The position numbers and the translations under genes were made by a program. From positions 1 through 48,554 of the forward strand of contig JAOAIO010000008.1 in the NCBI GenBank assembly GCA_026414665.1: a stretch of DNA of 48,554 nucleotides, read 5' to 3'. Below, one piece after another: positions 8,527 to 17,145 of this stretch (within the stretch, counting starts at the first letter, position 1; each line of letters opens with the position of its first letter). The notes beneath the pieces were generated by a model. It searched no databases, had not been told where the DNA came from, and saw only the letters and a list, made by a program, of their open reading frames with translations. The stretch is from Azovibrio sp. GTDB lineage: Bacteria > Pseudomonadota > Gammaproteobacteria > Burkholderiales > Rhodocyclaceae.

Positions 8527-10115
8527 CGGCGCGCCGCCAGGCTTTCCAAGCTGTCCCCCAGCTCCTCGATGGCCCCTTTCAGGTAATCGACGGCGGTGGC
8601 CAGCTCCTTGTGGAACTGCGCATTGCCCTGACGCAAAGTGCGCTCGACGTTTTCAGCGAAGCTACCGTGCGCCTTAGCCAGCACTCGGTTGATGCCTTCC
8701 AGATAATCGCGGGCTTCGACCTCGGCCCGCGCCAGCGCGCTCCCTGCGGCTTCCAAGCGCGCCACCAGCTCGCCGGTGAGCGAGGCCTCTCGCCGAGCAT
8801 TTTCGACGGTGGCGCGCAGATCCGTCAGCATCTGCGCGAAAGCATCGCGGGTGCGAACCTGCTCGCGCATCACCGCGCCGGCCTCCATCGCTGCGGCAGT
8901 AAGCGAAGCAGCCGCCGCGACCAATTGCGCGCTGGCCTGAGCGAAGGTATCCGCCGCCCGCCCCACCCCGGCGCCCGCATCCTGCAACTGCCCGGCAGCG
9001 CTGTGCACGGCCCCCTCGCCGACGCGCTCAAGACCGGCAACCACCCGAGCGAGCTCGCCCAGCACCTGGTTGAGCCCCGCCACGGCACGGCCCAGCATGG
9101 CTTCCAGGCCGGATTGGCCCTGCCCCAGCTGGCTCTCCATGCGGGCAACGAAGCGCTCCAACAAAGGCGCCAGCGCGCTGGCCGCCGCCTCGCCCTGGCT
9201 CCCCCCGGCCTGCTCCACGGCAGCCGTCATGCGCGCCAACGGCTCACGCAGCGCCTGCCCCACGGCCAAAGCAACGGCATTGGCCATGGCGCTCGCCATC
9301 TCGGCCTGCTGCTGGGCAGCCCGCTCATTTTGCTGCTGCACCCAAGCGCCCAAGCCTTGGCGCAGCTCGGCCACCAGCGCCTGGCGCAGTTGCCCGCCTT
9401 GCTGCGCGGCCAGCTCGCTGGCACGCACGAGGCGCGCCAGATACTCTTCCTCCACTCCCCCCTCGAACAGACTATCGATGCACTCGTTCAGGCGCGCCAC
9501 CTGGCGGTAGGCGAGCGTCACCAAAGACTTCTCGATCCAGGTTGCGAGCATGGCGAGCGCAATCGCCAACGCGGATACCTGAAACGCATGGCCGACCCCC
9601 TGTATCAGCGTCTTGAGGCTAAGGCGCACCGTATCGGCATCGCTATCGACCTCGAAGTGAGTTAGGCCGACGATCAAGCCGGCGAAGGTCCCGAGGATGC
9701 CGATACCGGTGAGAATGCCAGGCAAGTGTTTGTAAAACTCGGTTTTCAGCGGCGTTTCGACCAAAGCCGCGGCAGTGAAATAGGTCTCCGCCATGGCCGT
9801 CGCCCGCCAAGCCGTGGCCTTGGGTTTTCCCTGGGCATCGGTCGTGGCGACGCCATGCAAGGTCTGCGCATACTCGCGCCAGAGATGCGCCAAGCGCGGC
9901 GCGGTCATGACCTCACGCGCTATCACGTCCGGATCGACGGCATCGCCTCGCGCCCGCCATGTTTCCAAGCGCTGCACGGCACGGCGCAACTCACGCACCA
10001 AGATGAGCGCCGGCAACACGAAGCGCAGCACAAAGCCAAGCGCGATCAGGGCGAGCAAGGCGAAGATGAATCCGGTACCCCCCGGGCCGTGCCAGAGGGT
10101 GGCGAGCATGTCCAT
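8523..10115 (-). CDS. ZorA-like MotA/TolQ/ExbB-family motor protein with long helical tail
   Basis: A 530-aa protein with three predicted membrane helices (about 14-40, 131-152 and 172-194). The paired motif HLPGILTGIGILGTFAGLIVGL ... GVGHAFQVSALAIALAM is that of MotA/TolQ/ExbB proton channels. Beyond residue 200 a long Ala/Gln/Glu-rich coiled-coil tail of about 330 residues points to the cytoplasm. A MotA core with a long tail, followed by an OmpA-domain partner, is the ZorA-ZorB arrangement of Zorya. Full Zorya operons add ZorC and ZorD (type I) or ZorE (type II); neither follows here. ATG at 10115 is preferred to an upstream TTG at 10133. A cell-envelope role unrelated to defence remains possible. 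Confidence 0.8.
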   Translation of the reverse strand: MDMLATLWHGPGGTGFIFALLALIALGFVLRFVLPALILVRELRRAVQRLETWRARGDAVDPDVIAREVMTAPRLAHLWREYAQTLHGVATTDAQGKPKATAWRATAMAETYFTAAALVETPLKTEFYKHLPGILTGIGILGTFAGLIVGLTHFEVDSDADTVRLSLKTLIQGVGHAFQVSALAIALAMLATWIEKSLVTLAYRQVARLNECIDSLFEGGVEEEYLARLVRASELAAQQGGQLRQALVAELRQGLGAWVQQQNERAAQQQAEMASAMANAVALAVGQALREPLARMTAAVEQAGGSQGEAAASALAPLLERFVARMESQLGQGQSGLEAMLGRAVAGLNQVLGELARVVAGLERVGEGAVHSAAGQLQDAGAGVGRAADTFAQASAQLVAAAASLTAAAMEAGAVMREQVRTRDAFAQMLTDLRATVENARREASLTGELVARLEAAGSALARAEVEARDYLEGINRVLAKAHGSFAENVERTLRQGNAQFHKELATAVDYLKGAIEELGDSLESLAARR

Positions 10116-10212
10116 AAATCCGCTGCGAGGCAAAGTGGCCCGAAGGCCAAAGGGACGATTCTAACGGCTCCGCCACCTAAGCCGAAGCCAGCCGGAGCAC
10201 GCATCCCGACAT

Positions 10213-10242
10213 GAAAAACGGCCGGCCCAAAAAGCCGACCGT
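10213..10242 (-). terminator. Rho-independent terminator of the YdcH-like gene
   Basis: Read on the minus strand: ACGGTCGGC, loop of 7, then GCCGGCCGT (one mismatch) followed by a run of T (10218-10214). It lies 27 bases after the YdcH-like stop and isolates that gene from the ZorA-like operon, which therefore probably has its own promoter between 10116 and 10212. Confidence 0.8.
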
Positions 10243-10269
10243 CGCTACGAAGGCAAGCCCGAAACCCAA

Positions 10270-10521
10270 TCAGGCAACGGCCTGAGCCGCCACCAACATC
10301 CGGTACAGCTCGTCCTTGAGCCGCACGCGCTCCTTCTTCATGGCTTCGATGGTGAAATCATCGACCGGCACATCCTGACCCTCCAATGCCTCGACCTTGT
10401 TGGTGCACTGGTGATAGGCCTCGAAGAGCCGGGCAAAGTGAGCGTCCTCCGCTTTCAGCCGGATGATGGTCGCACGCATTTCCGGGAACTCGTGGTGCAG
10501 ATCGTGATGCTCGACATGCAT
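10270..10521 (-). CDS. YdcH family protein (DUF465)
   Basis: An 83-aa soluble, helical protein. HHEFPEMRATIIRLKAEDAHF, followed by LFEAYHQCTNKVEALEG and MKKERVRLKDELYRML near the C-terminus, matches the YdcH/DUF465 family, whose function is unknown. ATG at 10521 is preceded by AGAAAGG at a suitable distance; longer readings upstream have no family match. Probably monocistronic: 94 bases separate it from aroC and a clear terminator follows. Confidence 0.88.
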   Translation of the reverse strand: MHVEHHDLHHEFPEMRATIIRLKAEDAHFARLFEAYHQCTNKVEALEGQDVPVDDFTIEAMKKERVRLKDELYRMLVAAQAVA

Positions 10522-10615
10522 GGGTCTAACCTTTCTTGCCGTGGATGACGCCCCCAGTATAAGCCTCCCCCCCGGCCGGGTCGATCTTGCACCGCAACAG
10601 TGCGCGCCAGTCTGC

Positions 10616-11719
10616 CTAACCCGCCGGACATGCCGGCAAGGGGGCAAGCGGCGGCACCACGTCGCCGCACTGGGCCCGGTGCCTAAGCGCATGATCCATC
10701 AGCACCAAAGCCAGCATCGCCTCGGCAATCGGCGTAGCGCGGATGCCGACACAGGGATCATGGCGGCCCTCCGTCGCCACCTCGACCGCCGCGCCGCGCA
10801 AGTCCACGGAGCGGCGCGGCAAACGGATGCTGGAGGTCGGTTTGATGGCGAGATTGACGCGGATGTCCTGGCCCGTTGAAATGCCCCCTAGCACCCCGCC
10901 CGCATGGTTGGAAAGAAAGCCGGCAGGCGTCATCTCGTCACCATGCTCGCTACCCCGCTGGACCACAGCGGCGAACCCAGCGCCGATTTCGACCCCTTTC
11001 ACCGCATTGATGCCCATCATGGCATAGGCGATGTCCGCATCCAGGCGGTCGAACACCGGCTCGCCCCAACCCGGCGGCAGGCCACGGGCGGTGACGGTAA
11101 TCTTGGCGCCGATGGAATCCCCCGATTTACGCAAGGCATCCATGAAGCTTTCCAGCTCCGGCACCTTGGCCAGATCGGGCGCGAAGAAAGGATTGGCGTC
11201 GATATCCGCCTCATTGACAAAGGGAATCTCGATGGGCCCCAGCGCGCTCATCCAGCCGCGAATGGTGACGCCATAGCGCTCCTTCAGCCATTTCCGCGCG
11301 ATGGCGCCGGCGGCTACCCGCGCCGCGGTTTCGCGGGCGCTGGAACGGCCACCGCCGCGGTAGTCGCGGCCGCCATACTTCTGCGTGTAGGCATAGTCGG
11401 CATGACCCGGCCGGAACGTGTTGGCGATGTTGCCGTAATCCTTGCTGCGCTGATCTTGATTGCGGATCAACAGCGCAATCGGGGTGCCGGTCGTCTTGCC
11501 GGCGAAGACGCCGGAGAGAATCTCGACGCTATCCGGCTCGCGGCGCTGCGTCACATGGCGCGAAGTGCCGGGCTTGCGCCGGTCCAGCTCCGCCTGGATG
11601 TCAGCCTCGTCGAGCGCCAGTCCCGGCGGGCAGCCATCCACCACGCAGCCGATGGCCGGACCGTGGGATTCGCCGAAGGAAGTGACGGTAAAAAGCGTGC
11701 CAAAGGTATTGCCGGACAT
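10616..11719 (-). CDS. aroC: Chorismate synthase
   Basis: Last step of the shikimate pathway: EPSP to chorismate, needing reduced FMN. The 367-aa protein starts [20 protein letters not shown] and carries [49 protein letters not shown] and [18 protein letters not shown], the signature patterns of AroC. Length and both ends match the family. It is divergent from the PilZ-STAS gene across 190 bases. Confidence 0.98.
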   Translation of the reverse strand: MSGNTFGTLFTVTSFGESHGPAIGCVVDGCPPGLALDEADIQAELDRRKPGTSRHVTQRREPDSVEILSGVFAGKTTGTPIALLIRNQDQRSKDYGNIANTFRPGHADYAYTQKYGGRDYRGGGRSSARETAARVAAGAIARKWLKERYGVTIRGWMSALGPIEIPFVNEADIDANPFFAPDLAKVPELESFMDALRKSGDSIGAKITVTARGLPPGWGEPVFDRLDADIAYAMMGINAVKGVEIGAGFAAVVQRGSEHGDEMTPAGFLSNHAGGVLGGISTGQDIRVNLAIKPTSSIRLPRRSVDLRGAAVEVATEGRHDPCVGIRATPIAEAMLALVLMDHALRHRAQCGDVVPPLAPLPACPAG

Positions 11720-11843
11720 GATGCAAGGCCCTGAAAACAGCCAGCCACGCTGGCAGGGCGTGGCAGTCTACCACAGCCCACGTCAGCGCCCGCTCCCGGC
11801 TCGATCGCGCCGCAGCGTGTTGCCCCAAAAAATCGTAACGAAT

Positions 11844-11872
11844 TCATCGCACAAGCGCCAAGCGATATTCTA
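11844..11872 (+). promoter_or_regulatory. Candidate promoter of the PilZ-STAS gene
   Basis: TTCATC and TATTCT are separated by 17 bases, about 40 bases before the ATG at 11910. The -10 lies within the palindrome ATTCTAGAAT, which could also be an operator. Matches to consensus are partial (4/6 at the -10). Confidence 0.35.
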
Positions 11873-11909
11873 GAATCATCGTTTCTAACAAGAATCGCTG
11901 GAGACACCC

Positions 11910-12641
11910 ATGCTGGAACGGCGCCAACACATCCGCTTCCACCCTGGAACCCGCCTATCCGCCACCATCCACGGCAGCCTTGCCGGCGCACAAGACGAAA
12001 TCTGCGGCCCAGTCGAAGATGTATCGAGCCGCGGCTTCAAGGTCCTACTGCCGGAACACCGTTGCAGCCACCTCAAACCCGGGCAAACCATCCGCGGCCG
12101 GCTGCACAGCGAGAGCGGCAGCCGCGACTGGAGCGGCTGCATCACCCACCTCGTGCCGCGCAACGGCAGCATCGGCATCGGCATCGTCCTAGAAAGCGCG
12201 CCAGCCCACACCGCCCCACTCCAAGACACCCTCGCGGAAGTGGTGCAAGACCCCAAAACCGGCGGCATCAGCGTCAAGCGCCAGGGCAACGACATCATCC
12301 TCACCGTGGTCGGCCACCTCTCGCTCGTACTGAGCCGGGATTTCTTGCACTTGGTGCGTCACAGCACGCTCGCCGGCATCGATCTCGGCCAATGCACGGG
12401 GATGGACTCCGCCGGCCTAGGTATGCTCTGCATCGCCGCCGAAGCCCGCATCCCGCTCACCAACGCCACCGGTGTGGTCAAGGAGCTGCTCGATGTCGCC
12501 CGCATCCCGGTAGCCGGCGAGGCAAGACCCGGAGCAAAGCGCCAGAGCCGCGACCCGATTATGGTCAGCGCAGCCAAGCCGCACAAGACGGCACGCCCGA
12601 CACCGGCACATGCCCGCGCCTGGGCGCGGGGCGAGCCCTAA
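11910..12641 (+). CDS. PilZ domain protein with C-terminal STAS domain
   Basis: A 243-aa soluble protein. Residues 1-100 form a PilZ domain with both c-di-GMP motifs: RRQHIRF (4-10) and DVSSRGF (37-43), that is RxxxR and (D/N)xSxxG. Residues about 121-200 form a STAS fold (IILTVVGHLS, then IDLGQCTGMDSAGLGML), the anti-sigma-factor-antagonist type. The last 40 residues are basic and probably disordered. TGGAGA precedes the ATG. A plausible reading is that c-di-GMP binding controls a STAS-dependent partner switch; no kinase or phosphatase partner is adjacent. Confidence 0.82.
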   Translation: MLERRQHIRFHPGTRLSATIHGSLAGAQDEICGPVEDVSSRGFKVLLPEHRCSHLKPGQTIRGRLHSESGSRDWSGCITHLVPRNGSIGIGIVLESAPAHTAPLQDTLAEVVQDPKTGGISVKRQGNDIILTVVGHLSLVLSRDFLHLVRHSTLAGIDLGQCTGMDSAGLGMLCIAAEARIPLTNATGVVKELLDVARIPVAGEARPGAKRQSRDPIMVSAAKPHKTARPTPAHARAWARGEP

Positions 12642-12667
12642 AAAGCCCCGCCTGCAAGCAGGCAAGG
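12640..12667 (-). terminator. Probable terminator of the CBS gene
   Basis: On the minus strand a GCCTGC-TT-GCAGGC hairpin (12663-12650) is followed by GGGGC and then TTTTT (12644-12640). The T-run overlaps the stop codon of the convergent PilZ-STAS gene. The short loop and the bases between stem and T-run lower confidence. Confidence 0.5.
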
Positions 12668-12687
12668 CGCAGCCATCGCGCCAGACT

Positions 12688-13137
12688 TCACGCGGCCGGC
12701 GTGCCCTCCGGCCAGTTCTTGATGTAATTTTTGAGCATCTTGTTCTCGAAGCTCTGCTCCTCGAGCACGGCCTTCGCCACATCCAAGAAGGAAATGACCC
12801 CCAGCAGCTGCTCGCCGTCGGTGACCGGCAGGTAGCGCATGTGCTTGTCGATCATCAGACGGCGCAACTCGTTGGCCTCCACCGTCGGCGCCACGGTGAT
12901 GGGATCCTTCACCATCACATCCCCGACCCGCACGGCATCGGTCGAGCCTCCGTGCGCCGCAATCGCCGCCAGCACTTCGCGGAAGGTGAGCATCCCCACC
13001 ATGCGCCCCTCGGCCATCACCACGAGCGACCCGACATCGAGCTTGGCCATCAGCTCGACGGCGCTGGCAAGCGATTGCTCGCTACTGGCCGTATAAAGGC
13101 ACGACCCCTTGACGCGCAGAATTTCTCGGACTTGCAT
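12688..13137 (-). CDS. CBS-pair domain protein
   Basis: A 149-aa cytoplasmic protein consisting of two CBS motifs: SLASAVELMAKLDVGSLVVM..GRMVGMLTFREVL and VEANELRRLMIDKHMRYLPVTDGEQLLGVISFLDV. A Bateman pair of this type binds adenosine nucleotides; the regulated partner is unknown. ATG at 13137 is selected by a GAGGGGG ribosome site. It is divergent from trxA and is one of three small CBS proteins in this window (see 21053 and 21566). Confidence 0.9.
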   Translation of the reverse strand: MQVREILRVKGSCLYTASSEQSLASAVELMAKLDVGSLVVMAEGRMVGMLTFREVLAAIAAHGGSTDAVRVGDVMVKDPITVAPTVEANELRRLMIDKHMRYLPVTDGEQLLGVISFLDVAKAVLEEQSFENKMLKNYIKNWPEGTPAA

Positions 13138-13222
13138 CCTAGCCCCCTCTCGAAAATCGTAAATGATAGATGTGATGCGAATGAATGCGGGGCATGGTAG
13201 AGCATCTACCGTGTTCGGGAAA

Positions 13223-13246
13223 GCCATGCGCCGGCTGGCGCATGGC
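13223..13246. repeat. Perfect 10-bp inverted repeat in the CBS/trxA divergent region
   Basis: GCCATGCGCC, loop GGCT, GGCGCATGGC: a perfect stem without a T-run, 86 bases upstream of the CBS start and 166 bases upstream of trxA. It could be an operator or a leader hairpin of either transcript. Confidence 0.6.
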
Positions 13247-13411
13247 GTATCCCGCGGCCGGTGTTTTCCAGCACACAACGCCGACCTTTCACTTCGTCTT
13301 ACAAGCATTCGCCATGCCTTCCCATGGCCGCCCTTTTTGGTTAGCATTCGCCGATATTCCTCCGGGGCTCGCCACCCGGTTCTTCACTCCGCATAACTGC
13401 AAGAGGACTCC

Positions 13412-13738
13412 ATGAGCGAACATATCCACTACGTCACCGATGATACCTTTGCAACCGAAGTGCTGCAGTCCGAGCTGCCGGTACTGGTGGATTACTGGGC
13501 TGAGTGGTGCGGTCCCTGCAAGATGATCTCGCCGATCCTCGACCAAATCGCCGACGAATACGCGGGCCGGCTCAAAGTCGCCAAGCTCAATATCGACGAG
13601 AACCAATCCACCCCTGCCAAGTTCGGCATCCGCGGCATCCCGACCTTGATGATCTTCAAGGGCGGCAACATCGAGGCCACCCAGGTCGGTGCGCTGTCCA
13701 AATCACAGCTCATCGCCTTCATTGACAGCCATCTGTAA
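13412..13738 (+). CDS. trxA: Thioredoxin
   Basis: Disulfide reductase of the cytoplasm, 108 aa. The active site WCGPC is in [15 protein letters not shown], followed by [26 protein letters not shown] with the cis-proline; length and both ends are typical. GAGGA precedes the ATG. The rho gene follows 132 bases downstream in the same orientation, the trxA-rho order common in proteobacteria. Confidence 0.98.
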   Translation: MSEHIHYVTDDTFATEVLQSELPVLVDYWAEWCGPCKMISPILDQIADEYAGRLKVAKLNIDENQSTPAKFGIRGIPTLMIFKGGNIEATQVGALSKSQLIAFIDSHL

Positions 13739-13753
13739 TTCCCCTACCCTTTC

Positions 13754-13785
13754 GGGCCTGGATCCGCCCCCTCTGATTCAGGCCC
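13754..13785 (+). terminator. Stem-loop between trxA and rho
   Basis: GGGCCTGGATC pairs with GATTCAGGCCC (11 bp with one G-T pair, 10-base loop) 15 bases after trxA. No T-run follows, so it may protect the trxA 3' end or form part of the rho leader, which in many bacteria is subject to Rho autoregulation. Confidence 0.5.
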
Positions 13786-13870
13786 CATCCGGCAGCACCC
13801 CTCCAGCCACGCAAAAACGCTCTTTTGGCGCCCTTGGCGCCACTCATCTTTCTTCACCGTCTCAACATCC

Positions 13871-15130
13871 ATGCATCTTTCCGAACTCAAGAAGCTCCAC
13901 GTCAGCGAGCTGGTCGAAATGGCCGCTGGCTTCAACATCGAGGGAGCGAACCGTTTCCGCAAGCACGAACTGATCTTCGCCCTGCTCAAAGCCCAGGGCA
14001 AGAAGGGCGAAGCCATCTTCGGCGACGGCACGCTGGAGATTCTCTCGGACGGCTTCGGTTTTCTCCGCTCGCCGGAATCCTCGTATCTAGCCGGCACCGA
14101 CGACATCTACGTCTCTCCCTCCCAGATCCGACGCTTCAACCTACGCACCGGCGATTCGATCGAGGGCGAGATCCGCACCCCCAAAGATGGCGAGCGTTAT
14201 TTCGCCCTGACCAAGCTCGACAAGATCAACGGCGCCCCCCCGGAAGTCACCAAGAACAAGTTGATGTTCGAAAACCTGACGCCGTTGCATCCGACGCGGC
14301 ATCTACAGCTCGAACGCGACATCCGCGCCGAGGAGAACATCACGAGCCGCGTCATCGACATGATCGCGCCGATCGGCGCCGGGCAGCGCGCCCTGCTGGT
14401 GGCGCCGCCCAAGTCGGGCAAGACGGTCATGCTGCAACACATCGCGCACGCGCTCACCGCCAACTATCCAGACGCGGTGCTGATCGTGCTACTCATCGAC
14501 GAACGCCCCGAAGAAGTCACGGAAATGACCCGCACCGTGCGCGGCGAAGTCGTGGCCTCGACCTTCGATGAGCCCGCCACCCGCCACGTGCAAGTCGCCG
14601 AGATGGTGATCGAGAAGGCCAAGCGCCTCGTCGAAATGAAGAAGGACGTGATCATCCTGCTCGACTCCATCACGCGTCTGGCGCGCGCCTACAACACCGT
14701 GCAGCCGGCTTCGGGCAAGGTACTCACCGGCGGCGTGGACGCGAACGCCTTGCAAAAGCCCAAGCGCTTCTTCGGCGCGGCGCGCAACATCGAGGAAGGC
14801 GGCTCGCTCACCATCATCGCCACCGCCCTGGTAGAAACTGGATCGCGCATGGACGACGTGATCTACGAGGAGTTCAAAGGCACCGGCAACATGGAAATCC
14901 ATCTTGACCGGCGCATGGCGGAAAAACGCATCTACCCGGCCATCAACGTCAACCGATCCGGCACCCGGCGCGAAGAGCTGCTCTTGAAACCCGACGTGCT
15001 GCAAAAAATGTGGGTGTTGCGCAAGCTGCTCTACCCGATGGACGACCTCGAAGCCATGGAATTCCTGCTCGACAAGATCAAATCCACGAAGAGCAACGGT
15101 GAATTCTTCGACGCGATGCGCCGCGGCTAG
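13871..15130 (+). CDS. rho: Transcription termination factor Rho
   Basis: Hexameric RNA-dependent ATPase/helicase ending transcription; 419 aa, the typical short form without insertion. The N-terminal cold-shock-like RNA-binding domain has [14 protein letters not shown]; the ATPase has PPKSGKT (P-loop), [27 protein letters not shown] and the R-loop region [19 protein letters not shown]. Two stem-loops lie in the leader (13754-13785 and 13826-13842). rpmE follows after about 100 bases from its own promoter. Confidence 0.98.
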   Translation: MHLSELKKLHVSELVEMAAGFNIEGANRFRKHELIFALLKAQGKKGEAIFGDGTLEILSDGFGFLRSPESSYLAGTDDIYVSPSQIRRFNLRTGDSIEGEIRTPKDGERYFALTKLDKINGAPPEVTKNKLMFENLTPLHPTRHLQLERDIRAEENITSRVIDMIAPIGAGQRALLVAPPKSGKTVMLQHIAHALTANYPDAVLIVLLIDERPEEVTEMTRTVRGEVVASTFDEPATRHVQVAEMVIEKAKRLVEMKKDVIILLDSITRLARAYNTVQPASGKVLTGGVDANALQKPKRFFGAARNIEEGGSLTIIATALVETGSRMDDVIYEEFKGTGNMEIHLDRRMAEKRIYPAINVNRSGTRREELLLKPDVLQKMWVLRKLLYPMDDLEAMEFLLDKIKSTKSNGEFFDAMRRG

Positions 15131-15150
15131 CCGCAAGGTGGCAGATTTTT

Positions 15151-15179
15151 TTGCATCCCCGCGTTTTTTCGAGGATAAT
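15151..15179 (+). promoter_or_regulatory. rpmE promoter (sigma70-type)
   Basis: TTGCAT, 17-base spacer, GATAAT. Predicted start of transcription near 15187 leaves about 50 bases before the rpmE ATG. Confidence 0.6.
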
Positions 15180-15236
15180 CACGCCCTTTCCAAGGCTGGC
15201 CACAACCGCCAGCCGCTCATTTCAAGGATACGCAAC

Positions 15237-15452
15237 ATGAAGACCGGCATTCATCCCGCTTACGAAGAAATTCAGGTGACTTGCTCGTGCGGCAACACCT
15301 TCACCACTCGCTCGACCATGAAGAAGGCGCTGCACGTGGAAGTCTGTTCCGCTTGCCATCCCTTCTACACCGGCAAGCAAAAGATCGTAGACACCGCCGG
15401 CCGCGTCGAGAAGTTCAACCAGAAGTTCGGCGCCCTGCGCAAGTCTGCCTAA
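15237..15452 (+). CDS. rpmE: 50S ribosomal protein L31
   Basis: A 71-aa ribosomal protein of the large subunit. [11 protein letters not shown] and the four zinc cysteines (16, 18, 37 and 40, in CSCGN and [10 protein letters not shown]) mark the zinc-binding C+ form of L31, as opposed to the Zur-controlled C- paralogue. ATG at 15237 gives the canonical N-terminus. A strong terminator follows. Confidence 0.97.
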   Translation: MKTGIHPAYEEIQVTCSCGNTFTTRSTMKKALHVEVCSACHPFYTGKQKIVDTAGRVEKFNQKFGALRKSA

Positions 15453-15488
15453 ACCGGCGATCTGCCAAGGCCGCTTTGGCCGTTTCGC

Positions 15489-15515
15489 AAAAAGGCAGCC
15501 CTAGGCTGCCTTTTT
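15489..15515 (+). terminator. Rho-independent terminator after rpmE
   Basis: AAAAAGGCAGCC, CTA loop, GGCTGCCTTTTT. A perfect stem flanked by A5 and T5, so it could work in both directions. Confidence 0.9.
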
Positions 15516-15525
15516 CGCTTTGCTC

Positions 15526-17142
15526 ATGGCTCGACTACCGCGCCCCCTGAACCTTCCCCCCACGGGCTGGACCCTGGCGGGTCTGCTCGCCTTTTACGTC
15601 CTCGCAGGTCTGTTCGGCCACGACCCCTGGAAAAACGAAGATGTCATTCACCTCGCCGTAGCCCGGGATTTTCTCGATCCTGGCCACGGTCTGGGTCTCT
15701 CCATGGCCGGCCAGCCGTTTCTGGCCCCTCCCCTCTACTACTGGAGCGCCGCGCTCACGGGCAAGCTGTTCGGCTGGTTGCTCCCCCTGCATGACGCGCT
15801 GCGCCTGGCCAGCGGCCTGTGGACCGCCTTGAGCCTCACCGCGCTTTACTACGCCGGCCGCGAGCTCTACGGCCAGCACAGCGCCGCCGCCACGCCGCTG
15901 CTGTTAGCCGGTAGCTTCGGCCTGCTGGTGCGCGCCCACGAGGCCCAGCCCATGCTCGTGCTGCTCGCTGCCACGAGCCTGGCCTTGCTCGCCTGCGCCC
16001 TACTGCGCCGCAAGCCTGCGGCAGGCGCCGTGCTCTGGGCTACCGCCCTGACCCTGGCCGGACTGGGCCAGGGCCTTGCCGGCCTCCTCGTGCTATTCGC
16101 CCTCCTACCTTTACCAATCGCCCTCCTACCGGAGCGCCGCGCCCTGCTGCTACCGCTTGGCGCCAGTCTGCTCGCAGCCGGCGCCGCGCTCACCGGAGTC
16201 TGGCTGCTGCTCGCGGCCCAGGCGCCACTCTGGCTGGGCGCCTGGGCCGCCAAGGAAATAGCCCTGTGGGCACAACCTTCCGGCTATGCCAAGGATCTGC
16301 TCACTTTGCTCGATCTCCTGCCCTGGTTTTCCTGGCCGCTCCTGCCGCTCGCTGCCTGGAGCCTGTGGCTACGGCGCCACGCTTGGCGCGCGCCGGACAT
16401 CCTGCTGCCCCTTGCCGCCTTTCTCGCGCTGCTTGCCGCCCTGCCCGCCTACCTCGCGGCGCGTGAGACCACGGCCATTCTGCTCTTGCCGCCGCTGGCG
16501 CTGCTTGCCACCCCCGGCGTACTCAACCTGCGCCGCGGCGCCGCCAACGCCTTCGACTGGTTTTCCGGCATGGCTTTCACGGTGTTTGCCGTGCTGCTCT
16601 GGATCGGCTGGTCCGCCATGGTGTTCGGCTGGCCAGCCCGGCTCGCGGCCCGGGCCGTGATTCTCGAACCTGGCTTCGTCGGGCATTTCGACGCTTTCTA
16701 CTTCGGTTTGGCGCTGATCGTGAGCCTATGGTGGGTCTGGCTGTTCGCCCTGCCTCGCTCGCCCTATCGCTGCCTGACGCGCTGGAGCGCTGGGCTAGCG
16801 ACCATCTGGCTCCTTGCCGTGTCGCTCTGGCTGCCCTGGATCGACTATGGCAAGAGTTACCGCCCGCTCGCCGCGGATCTGGCCCGACAACTGCCGCCTG
16901 AGCCCGGCTGCATCGCAGCGCGTAACTTAGGCGAAGCCCAGCGTGCCTCGTTCGCGTTCTTCGAGCGACTCCGCTTTAGCGCTGTCGATGCAGGCGGCGA
17001 GACGCACTGCCGCTGGCAGCTCGTGCAAGGCAACACCCGCGCCGAACTACGGCCCGCGGGCAGCGGCTGGCAACGGGTTTGGGAAGGCAGCCGCCCGGGC
17101 GACCGCAAGGAGCGCTTCCGGCTTTATCGTCGCCTCGATTGA
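15526..17142 (+). CDS. GT-C family glycosyltransferase (ArnT/PMT-like, GT39/83 type)
   Basis: A 538-aa polytopic inner-membrane protein with about a dozen hydrophobic segments. The first loop after TM1 has DPWKNEDVIHLAVARDF, the position of the catalytic acidic motif in ArnT/PMT enzymes, which move a sugar from a polyprenyl phosphate to an envelope acceptor; Q/P-rich LSMAGQPFLAPPLYYW follows as in that family. A soluble C-terminal segment follows the last helix (from about residue 440). ATG at 15526 starts only 11 bases after the rpmE terminator and has no evident ribosome site, so the true start or promoter is uncertain. Acceptor unknown. Confidence 0.85.
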   Translation: MARLPRPLNLPPTGWTLAGLLAFYVLAGLFGHDPWKNEDVIHLAVARDFLDPGHGLGLSMAGQPFLAPPLYYWSAALTGKLFGWLLPLHDALRLASGLWTALSLTALYYAGRELYGQHSAAATPLLLAGSFGLLVRAHEAQPMLVLLAATSLALLACALLRRKPAAGAVLWATALTLAGLGQGLAGLLVLFALLPLPIALLPERRALLLPLGASLLAAGAALTGVWLLLAAQAPLWLGAWAAKEIALWAQPSGYAKDLLTLLDLLPWFSWPLLPLAAWSLWLRRHAWRAPDILLPLAAFLALLAALPAYLAARETTAILLLPPLALLATPGVLNLRRGAANAFDWFSGMAFTVFAVLLWIGWSAMVFGWPARLAARAVILEPGFVGHFDAFYFGLALIVSLWWVWLFALPRSPYRCLTRWSAGLATIWLLAVSLWLPWIDYGKSYRPLAADLARQLPPEPGCIAARNLGEAQRASFAFFERLRFSAVDAGGETHCRWQLVQGNTRAELRPAGSGWQRVWEGSRPGDRKERFRLYRRLD

Positions 17143-17145
17143 GAC

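Noticed and set aside
8610-9665. 351-codon plus-strand frame
   Set aside because: Antisense shadow of the ZorA-like coiled-coil tail; His/Arg/Leu-rich with no family features.
7807-10115. Flagellar motor genes motA/motB
   Set aside because: No flagellar neighbours, the ZorA-like tail is far longer than MotA, and the membrane segment of the partner is ZorB-like.
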